From contig NC_045148.1 of assembly GCF_008831285.2 (NCBI RefSeq), forward strand, positions 6,515,001 through 6,579,000: 64,000 nucleotides of DNA. Direction: 5' to 3'. The notes under the pieces are model-generated. The model made no database searches. It had not been told where the DNA came from and worked only from the letters and a program-made list of their open reading frames with translations. The DNA comes from Nymphaea colorata. Taxonomy: Eukaryota; Streptophyta; Magnoliopsida; Nymphaeales; Nymphaeaceae. Positions 11,690-22,500 of this stretch are shown in pieces. Positions within the stretch are counted from its first letter, which is position 1, and each line of letters opens with the position of its first letter. A program made the translations under genes and the position numbers.

Positions 11690-12082
11690 GTCTTTTCATA
11701 ATTGCATTGTCAGTGTTCTTCACCATTGTCACTTGTCCAACCACTTTGTGCATCAAGTATAGTAGGCAGTCATCAATAATAATAGGTAGTAGAAGGGCTA
11801 TAAGGACATACAAAAATTAACTAGATCACTTGTTTTACCACTTCGTGCATCAATATGGTAGGTGGTCATCAATTATAGTAGATAATAGACGGGTCATATG
11901 AACACACAAAAATTAACTAAGTCAAGTGTGCATCAATAATGATTGGTAGTCATCAATTGTAGTCGGTAGTAGACAGACCCGTCTACTACCTACTATAATT
12001 GTTGACTACCCACCATTGTGGGCCCGTCTACTACCTCTATAATTGATGTCTACCTACCATAATTGAACACGAAGTGGTAGGT
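11690..12082. repeat. Fold-back (palindromic) repeat, copy 2
   Basis: Same structure as copy 1: a TCTTTTCATAATTG start, repeated CATCAATTATAGTAGATAG words in the left arm and TAGACAGACCCGTCTA at the axis, then the inverse words. The right terminus is lost: the sequence jumps from GAAGTGGTAGG straight into the GGGTCAAAAAGG spacer, a deletion of several hundred bases relative to units 1 and 3. Confidence 0.7.
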
Positions 12083-12235
12083 TGGGTCAAAAAGGTTGAG
12101 TCTAACATCTTTGACCATGCCGGGTACGCTTATCCTAACTTCCCTTAGGATGCCTAAACCTATGCCATGTCTACCCATGTGTCTAGTGGGATACATGGTT
12201 GTGCCTACATAAATATTTGATATGATTTGGATAAG

Positions 12236-12780
12236 ATTTATTTTTAGACAAACATCCTATATCTAACACTATTAGACTCTGGGACCTTTATCTTTGACGT
12301 CTCCTCTGCAGCCGCTCCCAGTGCACGGCGCACAACAGCAAGTTCTTGCTGCCAGACTACTATGGTTTCCCCAAGCTCATTGTGAAGGTCTTCGAACAGG
12401 CCAACCGAGCGAGCAGCAAGTTCCTTCATTTGATTCTCAAGAAGGGTAAGATGCTCAATGATCCGATGGTTATTTGATGAAGTAGATGACACTTGAATCT
12501 CAGTGAGCGAGAGTGTCTACTCCCGAGTCTCAGCACCAGTAGTCATAGCTAACCTAGCTCTGATACCAACTATTACAGAGATGAATTTTTCTATCGTTCT
12601 CGACCTATACGTCATAAGTTTGTAGCCTAGACATACCAGCCAAACCATCACTAGTACAAACAAGTAAACTCAGATGAACAAGGGATAACCCAGCTTTGCC
12701 TCAACTTGAGGACTTAGTCTTCTTTCATCAAGCAAAACTTACAAGATAGTCAAAGCAATACATGTGCCCTCTCTTCTACT
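12236..12780 (-). mobile_element. Chromovirus 5' LTR-PBS-gag fragment, unit 2
   Basis: On the minus strand the primer-binding site is exact: TGGTATCAGAGC (12568-12557), matching initiator methionine tRNA. It is preceded by an LTR end and followed by an open gag N-terminus of 82 codons (12492-12244: EHLTLLENQMKELAARS, then GLFEDLHNELGETIVVW and VPESN). The frame stops at 12244 and the rest of the element is missing. This is the best preserved of the three copies. Confidence 0.8.
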
Positions 12781-12882
12781 ACACTTCTCGGCCCAGTTGA
12801 GTTTAAGTATCTAGGCATTCCCTCCAAGGAACCGTATTCAAATTCATGCTATCAGATGCCCCAGCCTTCCTTTTGCAGTGGC

Positions 12883-12950
12883 CACGTGTCGAGAGGCTGG
12901 TAATCATCAACCGATAGTAGTCCTTATATAGGTGCAAGGGTTGATTACTC
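12883..12950 (+). promoter_or_regulatory. Conserved promoter-like block upstream of TIR copy 3
   Basis: CACGTG at 12883-12888 and TATATA at 12925-12930, then the same AGGAGAAACACC leader as in unit 2. As there, it may be a gene promoter or a captured LTR promoter. Confidence 0.45.
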
Positions 12951-13240
12951 CTCGCATACAGGAGAAACACCAAAGACCCTTAGGCTACCAAAAATTTTGG
13001 ATTCCCTGTGGATTTCTGCCCTACTACCTGTTGCTGTTGAGTTGTGGCCTGTTGATTTTTCTTAAGGACCAGGTAAATACCGCCCATGGCCCTAGATACT
13101 CGAGGCCATCGCCAGCCAAGGGATAAGGTAGGGTCTTTGTTCCTAGCAACTCAAACAAACAGGTCCAAAACCAGCCAGTGAACTTGGCATCACGATCACT
13201 TACAATGTCAAACGGTACCGTCTTGGTCGTCTGCCAAGAG

Positions 13241-13673
13241 CCATAGATGTTTCTGAATTCCATGTTTTCCTCAGCTTCAGAGGTGAAGACACTCGGGAAG
13301 ATTCACTGAACATTTACTTGAGGTCCTCAGGCTGTGTGGCATTAACACATTCATAGACAGCAAGAACTTCGAAAAGGTGAGGAGTGCGTACATCAAAAAA
13401 TCTAAGATCTGTCTCCCCATCTTCTTCAAGGCTTATGTTGATTCAAAGTGGTGTTTAAAAGAAATTGCCAAACTAGTGGAGTGCAAAAAAAGATAATCCT
13501 TGTGTTCGTTGACGTGGATACGTTGGAAGTTAAAAAACAAAGTGATCTTATTGCTTCTGCATTCCAAAGAAATGAATATGAGGAGCAGCTAAAGCCTCAG
13601 AAGGTGAGAAAGTGGAAAGAAGCATTAAAAAAAGTGGGAAATATCTCCGGTTTCACTCAGAAGGACACATATG
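13241..13673 (+). pseudogene. TIR-domain exon, copy 3, several frameshifts
   Basis: The same TIR exon with box 1 (VFLSFRGEDT in pieces; the S is in one frame), CGINTFIDS, ICLPIFF and WCLKE still readable but in different frames. Small deletions occur near 13300 (TCGGGAAGATTC), near 13375 (GAAAAGGTGAGGAGTGCG, also losing several codons) and near 13487. Unlike copies 2 and 4 it keeps a sense codon (CAA, VKKQSD) at the site of their shared stop. The exon ends at the conserved GTATGT donor-like site (13674). Confidence 0.88.
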
Positions 13674-13869
13674 GTATGTATGATTTCATTTTTTCTCACA
13701 CTCTAAACATGTATGCCATCATGATCTCTATCATTTTCTTTTCTTGTTGATCTCTTTTGGTTTCCTTCTTGTTAAAAATTTTTGTTGGTTCATATGATGG
13801 TCCTTTTCATTTTCCAGTTTTCTTTCTTTAGTTGTGTTTTCTCTCTTTAATTATTGTCTTCCCAAGAAG

Positions 13870-14249
13870 ATTATCATATTTTCAATATTGTGTTGTCAGT
13901 GGTCTCCACCATTGTCACTTGTCCTACTACATTGTGCATCAATTTGTTAGGCAGTCATCAATTATAGTATATAGTAAACAGGCTATAAGGATACACCAAA
14001 ATTAATAAAGTCATTTGTCTTACCACTTCAATTATGGTAGTGGTCATCAATTATAGTAGATAGTAGATGGGTCATTGGAACACACAAAAATTAACTAGTT
14101 CAAGTGTGCATCAATAATGGTAGGTAGTCATCAATTATAGTAGGTAGTAGATGGGCCTGTCTATTACTTACTATAATTGATGACTACCTACCATAATTGG
14201 GCACGAAATGGTAGGTTACTAACAACACAATTATGAAAAGATGAAAAGG
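13870..14249. repeat. Fold-back (palindromic) repeat, copy 3
   Basis: The clearest central hairpin: around 14112-14197 a run of ATGGTAGGTAGTCATCAAT, TATAGTAGGTAGTAGA and GGGCC is followed by nearly its complete inverse. The outer ends pair as well: ATTTTCAATATTGTGTTGTCAG on the left and ACAACACAATTATGAAAAG on the right, less well matched here. Confidence 0.75.
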
Positions 14250-15202
14250 ACAATTGGTTCTTCAGTTATTGATTTTCGTACACACTAAAAGAAAACTTTT
14301 AAATTATTGTACGTACCAAACCTGCAGCGAGATCTTTCAAGCTCAGGCTTCGAGTGTGTGCCAACTGAATGCTTGCAGTCATGAGTTCAATAATTGAGTG
14401 CAGACTCTCTTCAAAGAGGCCCAGCTCATGACCCCTTCTTTAATGATGTTGTTGATCATGATGGCTCTGTGCTTCTCGAGGGCATGAAAATAGGTGGCAC
14501 TGTGCTTCTCTGCTTCTCTAGGGCCTCCCACTTGTCCTGGGGGATAGTTTGAGAACCTTGACCAAGGCTAGGCTGGGTCAAAATGGTTGAGTCTAACATC
14601 CTTGACCATGCTGGGTATGATTATCCTAACTTCCCTTAGGATGCCTAAACCTATGCCAAGTCTGCCCATGTGTCTAGTGGGATCCATGGTTATGCCTAAA
14701 TGTGTCATAGGGTTCATATCACCTTCCATTTTAACTATGCTGATCAAGCTCAACGTGAACCAGATTGCCTAAAAGCTGTAGTTTCTCAATATAATGCTTA
14801 ATGGGTAACTTTAAGGTGAATATCATAAATTTTGTTTTTTAAGTATGATCTAGTCAAATAACATTGGCATGAAATTAAGGGTGATGAATCAATCGAACAT
14901 GAGCATATATAGTGAACAAACTTAAAAGTTTCTCGGCATTTGGTGCTATGACTCATTACAAGTTACTGTAATTGAGGTTATCCATCACCTTCTTGTGTTC
15001 TTCTCATATGTATGTTGGCTAATATATATACATTTTTTTTTCCTTTAGAAACTACAAGCACATTTTGAATAGGGATGTCAATATATTTGATTTGAATCGG
15101 ATATCTGACTGAACCATACATGAAAAATCAGATATGGAAAAAAAGTTAATATCTGATTAAGAAATTGGATCAGATTCAGATTTAACTAATAACATTCGAT
15201 AG
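14250..15202. other. Spacer block of the tandem unit, second full copy
   Basis: Near-identical in order and content to 5141-6149, with scattered substitutions and small indels. No recognised gene. Confidence 0.6.
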
Positions 15203-15745
15203 GATTCGGATATGTTATTAGGCTCCGGGACCTTTATCTTTGATGTCTCCCCTGCAGCCGCTCCCAGTGCACGGCGCACAATAGCAAGTTCTTGCTGCCA
15301 AACAAATATGGTTTCCCCAAGCTCGTTGTGAAGATCTTCGAATAGGCCAACCGAGTGAGCAGCGAGTTCATTCATCTGATTCTCAAGAAGGGTTAGATGA
15401 TCAATGATCTGGTGGTTATCTGATGAAGCATATGACACTTGAGTCATGAGTGAGTCAACCGATTCTTCAAAGCAAGAGGTCTCGACTCCTGAGTCTCAAC
15501 ACCAGTAGTCATAGGCTAACCTGACTCTAATACCAACTGCTGCAGGGACGAATTTTCTATCATTCTCCACCTGTATGGTGTACGTCTACAGCCTAGACTT
15601 ACTAGCCAAACCACCACTTGTACGAATAAGTAAACTCGAATGAACAAAGGATAACCCATTTTTGCATCAACTTGAGGACTTAGTCTTTTTTTCATCAAAT
15701 AAAACTTACAAGATAGTCAAAGCAATACATGTGCCCTCTGTTATA
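15203..15745 (-). mobile_element. Chromovirus 5' LTR-gag fragment, unit 3
   Basis: The minus-strand 96-codon frame 15447-15157 reads DHLTLLENQMNELAAHS, GLFEDLHNELGETIFVW, ALGAAAGETSKIKVPEPN. The KIKVPEPN motif is the conserved junction before the Gag core in plant chromoviruses, and the core is absent. The primer-binding site is degraded (the top strand has CTCTAATACCA). Confidence 0.78.
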
Positions 15746-15854
15746 CTGCACTGTTCGGCCCAATTGGGATTAAGTATCTGGTCATTCCCTCTAAGGCACC
15801 ATATTCAAATTCGTGCTATCAGGTGCTACCAGGTGTTTCAGAACCGATAGTAGT

Positions 15855-15905
15855 CCCTATATAGGTGCAAGGGTTGATTACTCTTTGTGTATAGGAGAAA
15901 CACCA
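15855..15905 (+). promoter_or_regulatory. Promoter-like block upstream of TIR copy 4 (G-box lost)
   Basis: TATATA at 15858-15863 and the GGAGAAACACC leader are kept. The CACGTG element of units 2 and 3 is missing because about 60 bp between CAGGTG and AACCGATAG are deleted. Confidence 0.4.
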
Positions 15906-15912
15906 AAGACCT

Positions 15913-16640
15913 TTGGGCTACCATAAATTTCAAACTCCCTGTGGATTTCTGTCATGTTGCCTGTTGCTGCCAACTTGTGGCTTGTTGTTGTTTCCTAGGG
16001 ACCTGGTAAGTACCATCCATGGCCCTGGATATGCGAGGCCATCCCCAGCCAGACGCCAAGGCAGGGTCTTTGTTCCTAGCAACTCGAACAAGCAGGTCCA
16101 GAACCGGCCAGTGAACTTGGCATCACGATTGCTTACAATGTCGAGAGGGACCCTCTTGGTTGTCTTTGCCAGGAGACAACCAAGAGATGGTTCTAAATTC
16201 CATGTTTTCCTCAGCTTTAGAGGTGAAGACACCTGGGAAGGATTGACTGACCATTTACTTGAGATCCTCAAGCTGTGTCGGATTAACACATTCAAAGACA
16301 ACGAGAACTTGGAAAAGGGTGAGGAGATCGAAAGGCTGCTTGTGTACTTCAAAAAATCTAAGATTTGCGTCCCCATCTTTACCATCTTTACCAAGGCTTA
16401 TGCTGATTCAAAGTGGTGTTTAAAAGAGCTTGCCAAAGTAGTGGAGTGCAACAAAAAGATAATCCTTGTGTTCCTTGACGTGGATCCGCTGGACATTAAA
16501 AAATAGAGTGGTCCTATTGCTTCCACGTTCCAAAGACATGAATCCGAGGAGCAGCTAAAGCCTGAGGAGGTGAGAAAGTGGAAAGAAGCATTAAAAAAAG
16601 TGGAAAATATCTCTGGTTTCACTCAGAAGGACATAGATGG
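15913..16640 (+). pseudogene. TIR-domain exon, copy 4, with in-frame N-terminal extension and one stop
   Basis: An ATG at 15913 opens a 197-codon frame. It begins with a Cys/Leu-rich hydrophobic segment (CGFLSCCLLLPTCGLLLF), runs about 60 residues of non-conserved sequence and then enters the TIR domain: SKFHVFLSFRGEDTWEG, INTFKDNENLEKGEE, KSKICVPIF and SKWCLKELAKVVECNKK. The frame ends at TAG 16504-16506, the codon also mutated in copy 2; the TIR tail (EEQLKPEEVRKWKEALKK) continues after it to a donor-like site at 16641. Except for that stop this is the most intact copy. The hydrophobic start could be a spurious translation of the upstream block, which is frame-broken in the other units. Confidence 0.85.
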
Positions 16641-16852
16641 GTTTCTGTGATTTCATTTTCTCTCCCACTCTAAATATGTATGCTTTCATTCTCTATCATT
16701 TTCTTTTCTTGTTGATATATTTGTTGATGATAACTATTTTGGTTTCCTTCTTGTTAAAAATTTTTGTTGGTTAAAAATGATGGTCCTTTTCATTTTCCTC
16801 TTTTCTTTCTTTAGTTGCATGCTCTCTCTTTAATTATTGGCTTACCAGGAAT

Positions 16853-17290
16853 ATTATTGTCTTTTTATAATTGCATCGTTAGTGGTCTCCACCATTGTCA
16901 CTTGTCCTACCACTTTGTGCATCAAATATGGTAGGCAATCATCAATTATAGTAAATAGTAGATGGATTACAAGGACACACAAAAATTTAAGTCACTTGTC
17001 CTACCACTTCGTGCATTAATTATGGTAGGTGGTCATCAATTATAATAGATAGTAGACGGATCATAGGAACACACAAAAATTAATTAGGTCAAGTATGCAT
17101 CAATAATGGTAGGTAGTCATCAATTATAGTAGGTAGTAGACGGGCCTAGGCAGCCTACTACCTACTATAATTCATGACTATCTACCATTGTAGATCCGGT
17201 CTACTGCCTACTATAATTGATGACTACCTATCATAATTGAGCATGAAGTAGTAGGCTACTGACAACACAATTATGAAAAGACAAAAAGGA
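16853..17290. repeat. Fold-back (palindromic) repeat, copy 4
   Basis: The most complete copy, about 440 bp. The outer ends invert (TCTTTTTATAATTGCATCGT and ACACAATTATGAAAAGAC). The left arm contains three successive CATCAATTATAGTA...TAGTAGACGG units and the right arm two inverse ones, meeting at GGGCCTAGGCAGCC. The homology to the other units stops about 50 bp further on (near 17340), marking the right edge of the tandem array. Confidence 0.75.
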
Positions 17291-17340
17291 CAATTGGTTC
17301 TACAGTTATTGATTTTCGTCCACACTAAAAGAAAACTTTT

Positions 17341-19044
17341 GTATGCATAAATGTATAAATGTAATGTTTCAAAAATAGGGAAATAACATAACCGTTTCAA
17401 AAATGCATAAATGTATTGTTTAGTTTCATTTTTTTGCCTGATCGCCTAGACTTGTCTTGTCCACTCAGTCACCCAAACTGGTTATATGCACCTCTCAGTA
17501 CACAAAAAAGATTGTGCACCAAAATGCATAATGACCAAAATGCCCTTGAAAAGGAGAATCTTTTTGGTAAAGATAAAGAGGATAATGAAAAAGATAAAAG
17601 ATCAAAAATGACATTTCTTTTTAGAAATCACCCAAATACCTTACGCACCTCTTTTATGGGTGTATATTTGCTGTGTGCATAGGGTAAACACAACTCGCTC
17701 TCCTTAGTCACACAATCATTCTCATGCAGCAGCAATTCATGCCCTCTTTCCAAAGCCTCTTATCTTATCATGACCCTCAAATGCAGGCCTGGATTTTTTC
17801 TGTGAGGACTTCAATGATCAATCGAATACATGATCAGCACTGAAAGACACGGATATGGACCAGCGACATACTTGTGTGATCACATACATCATGCCATTAT
17901 TTTGCAATTCCAGATTTTTACTACTTCAAGTCCAATCTCGTCCTTGGTTCAGAACCTTTCAAACATTTTATTATTTTCTCACGATGGTCTGTGGTATTTA
18001 TCCTTTTCTTCCCCTAAACCGTTTTAACTGTGACCATACACATGGGGGTGGGTGGGTGTGTGTATCTTGCACCCCAGTTTTCTAAAATCACTTTCCATAT
18101 GAATCGCAAGAATTGTTCTTTCTGTGTGATTTTACAATGTTTTTCAATCGTCTTGGTCTCTCCCTTTTCTCTGTTGATATCTTCAATTGCCAGATATAGG
18201 TCATTCTTTCAAATCTTTGGCCTCATGCCTCCTAAATCAACAGTATCTAAATCCTATAAAAGCATTGATGTTTCGCCAGAATCAAATAGCATCGAATCTG
18301 AATGATGCCTACCTAGTCTTATGTCATGACAGAACAGTATAAATAACTCATTTCGGGCTAAGAAAAGAAAATATTTGGAAAAGAATTAGCTATAATAAGA
18401 TGAACTGCTTGTTAGGATACCAGATAGGCAAGATAACTAAATGATAAAGAAACTGTGAAGCATAACTAAATTAGGTTTAGCTAGTAGACTTGTCAATTCG
18501 CTTGAGGTGGCATTCCAAAAGATCAACTATGCAAGATTGTGGGACAAGCAGTGGCTTTCCCAGATAAGTGGAGAATCTAAAGAGGAAATGTTTATGAAAA
18601 TAATAGGATGCACGTTACTCAGGTGACAGTGACAGAGCGAAAGCTCTCAAAAGGTTACCATCGTCAAAACTCAAGATGGAAAATAGTGTATTCAAAGTTC
18701 AAACTACAAAAAGAAACTGTAGATTTAAGTGAAGAAGACATTCCACAACTACGGGCAGTAGTCCGTCAACCACCAGCATTGTCTAAGACTAATAACTGAA
18801 GAACTGTATCATCCTTATCTCTTCTTCTGCTTATGGGAACGTTTCATATGCAACTTAGCCAAATGTCAAGAGAAAATAGATGAACGTAAATAAATTCATC
18901 TATTACGTAATTGCATCAGCTTGTTTCCAGCGCTAATTAGTAAAAAGCTTTTTTAGTGCCAGGTTTTCAAATCCAATTTAGGCACATGCCAAGAGAAAGC
19001 AATGATTTAAGCAATCTGCCAATTTCCCCAGTTTCTATCAAAAC

Positions 19045-19091
<47 letters not shown>

Positions 19092-19506
19092 TGTGTGTGA
19101 GAGAGAGAGAGAGAAAGAGAGTTTGTGTCATGCTTCAAGTTTGTGTCTCTAACACACAAATAATTGATTATTTGACAAAAGGGTGTCTTATCCTACAAAC
19201 TGAAACTATTGAGGACATCATGGACAGGTGCCAGAATGAGAATGACTATAGGACCAGTAACTTTTGAACGGTTTCTGAAAATTACAAAGCCAAGCCAACT
19301 GCAGATTCAATAAATGCTAATCCATGGCTCCATGAATTACCGGACAAGCCCTCCACCTCAAGTCCCGAATCATACATCATTCAACAGTTATATTACATGT
19401 CTCTCAACTTCAAGTACATTGTTCGTGCACGAAGATTCAGAAATATGCCCCTGATAATGAAAGAAGCAGCAAACTTATATGACTGATCTCGTGAATACTG
19501 AATAGT
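17341..19506. other. Intergenic region right of the TIR array
   Basis: No recognisable gene. Short open frames (17416-17682, 18608-18799 and others) match no family I know. The right part should contain the 3' UTR of the minus-strand PMP22 gene. Confidence 0.5.
19046..19120. repeat. (GA)n microsatellite
   Basis: About 21 GA units, a short GTGTGTGT interruption, then more GA. Confidence 0.95.
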
Positions 19507-22500
19507 CTAAATAGCAAATAATTTATGAAAAGTCAAGAATATGTACCAGCCGCACGCAACAAAACTATGGAACATAACACGGAATTGCAAAGGCATATAT
19601 CTGTGATTTATCCAACCAACTAGGGGCCAAAACTGAAGATTTTTGTTAGTCTCTAGAAAAGGGAAAAAAGCATCAAAGAAAGAAGCACTGTGTAATAAGG
19701 CCATATATATACCATCCAAGCAGTCAACTGAACTGACGGATAATCTTTCTTAATTCTGGTTTTAACCTGAAACCATGGCCTTCCTGTGGAGCCACAAATA
19801 GTCTTAACTAAGTAAAACAAAAATAAAGATCAAATATAAAAACATGATGCTTACAGACAGAAAATTCCATTGTGAAATCAGTAAGTAAATTTCAGCTAAT
19901 CAAATTACTGTCAAGAGTTAGACAAAGAACAATTAGTTAACAAGAACATTATAGCAAAAATACTGCTAGTCACGCAGCAGAATTCCTGGAAGTTATGACT
20001 ATGTAGAATCCTAAATGGTAGGCCACAGAAGCATGCTCTTCAATGAGAGTGCCCAAAAATCTGCACTTTTTTCTTCATTCCTCAACCATCCTGATGAATT
20101 GCAGGCTTTAGCACCTTAAACTCACTCAGATAAAGTGCTCAAATTGGTGCATCTTAATCCAAGTATTTAATTATCAAAGTAAAAGAGACTTTCAAGAGAA
20201 TGTTTCGATGATTTCAATCAGAAAAAGCAAAGTCCTTGAAAGAAATCAAAGGGCACAAAGTAAGTCTGACATCATCCAGACAAGCAAAATTGTCAAGCAA
20301 GCTACTCGGAATTTCTCACTTATGGCATGCCCGATTGCCAGGAAAAGAAAGTTGATAAAACTCAGTCCCACACATTTCATTGCACAACTGAGTCATGAGA
20401 TGTTCTATACCATGTTCCAATAATGAAGATTACAAATGGGCAAACCATCCAGGCACCCTTCTCCAGCATCTGGACATGCCTTTATATCTCAAAACAATGT
20501 TAAGACATCTATCAGTTTCAAATTTAAGCAGACCCTAAAGTACTCCGTACATGCCAAAGAATTCTTTTATGCACAAAAGGAATGTGAAATAAGAAAAGGA
20601 AACCTTCTCAGTAACAAGATAATTTCAATCTAGAAAGTTGCTGGACATTCTAGGATTTACGAATTAGAAGACCTAGACCTAGATTTCCATGGAACTTTCA
20701 GACCAGAAAATTATATAGATCTTAGAACAATGTATAATAATTTTCAATGCCAACAGTGCCAAAGTCTTCTAACATGCTAAGTTGTTAACCAACATGATGT
20801 GGCATGTATAAAGGATCTACTTGGCATCTAGGGATGACATTACTGACACTATATTTTTACTGAAAAAAAGGATATCTATGATCTTAAGCAGGCCTATGGA
20901 TTGGCTCTGAAATATTAATGATCAATGCTCATCATATTAGAAATTTTTGAAAAAAAAAAGCAGATACTATGAAAAACAAAAATACTTTAAAATATTGCCT
21001 AAACCAAATATATTGCTAAAGAATTTATCATAATCTTTGTATCCAAATACCTCCCATTTATGTTCTATAAAATTCAAGAAAGGACAACACAAGGATGTGC
21101 TTTGAAAGTAATCAGTTTAAGAACATTGATAGAAATAATCACTTTGCATCAGCCTAGCATAAGGCAGACATTAGCGATATAGACATGACCCGCTGTATGC
21201 CTAGACAGGCTTCTATCACCTTAACTTTTATAAGGACTAGACCATGACAAATTTCAGAAGAACCAGTCTCTGAGGCAACAAAACACTTCATTTTAACTAG
21301 ACTATGTTTGACTTACTGCAAGTCAAGGATTGTTTTTGTGCATGTCAAAGAGAGCCATAACAAGGCTGAAATGCATTAAATGCAACATACTAAAACAGCA
21401 TTATATAAGATAACATACCAAACAAAAGCTACTAGGATTCCTTTGTATGATAATTAAGCAAGAGACTTCTAATAAAATGTTAGTCACAGGATGGAATGCA
21501 TGATTTATTTAGCTTGGACTGCTTTGCATTCTTTCTGATCTTGTTTGTACAAAGCAACACTTAACACTAACCAAACCTCAACATCAACCATATCAAGAAT
21601 CCCAAAGGCTCTTTACATTAGTTATGTAATCAAAGGAGGGACTTCTAACAGAATGCCAGTTTTTGGATGGATGCACTTTTAGGCCTTTTGATTATCACAA
21701 ATCATGTCTGACCCAAGTAAATCACAGACAGATGTGGTCCTGGTCTACACCTCCATGGTAAACCTGAAGAGGCTACAAACAACAGCACCTAATTCCTAAA
21801 GTATGTCTATGCATACTTCTGCTATGAAATAACTAAAATAAGCCACTGGTCTCTTCAGAGACATCCGATAAAATTATAACTAAAATAAGTGACTGAACAA
21901 TTCTGATTCTAAGAAAAGTTCCAGAAAGTGAAAAACTCTGGATACAAAATTTTTAGTTTAGTTGCCTATTGATTTCTTGACTGATATAAGAACTCCCGGT
22001 AATTACACTAACATCAGTATCAGAATCATGTAAGGCTTATCATGGTGGACATATCAACCTTGCTTTCCAGGATTCATATACTCCATGCATCAGGATGCCA
22101 GTTTACATCATACCTCATTTTGTTCCATGAAAAATCCTCATATCAATAGTCCCATGCACTAATTGATGGTGTCTCTATGCTGAAGTGGAGACAAAGCCAG
22201 CTTGAGTAGTGGCTACAGACCAGGGTGACACCCAGATTGAAACCTTGCATTACATGATTATTATCAGGCTTGGGCCAAGCTCAGGTACCATAACCCATGA
22301 CGAATCTGACGAGGATGGACCAACTACGGTCTTAACTCTTAATACTAGTTTAACCAGTTGAGTATGACTACTATAGGTCCTCCGTCCTCCATGCAGTTGA
22401 AGAAAGTCTACTTCATATCAGGTGACATACCAGATGTTAACACCCAATGCAATTACAGTCTTTGATGCAGGACCAAACAAAAAAAATCATACTGAATCTA

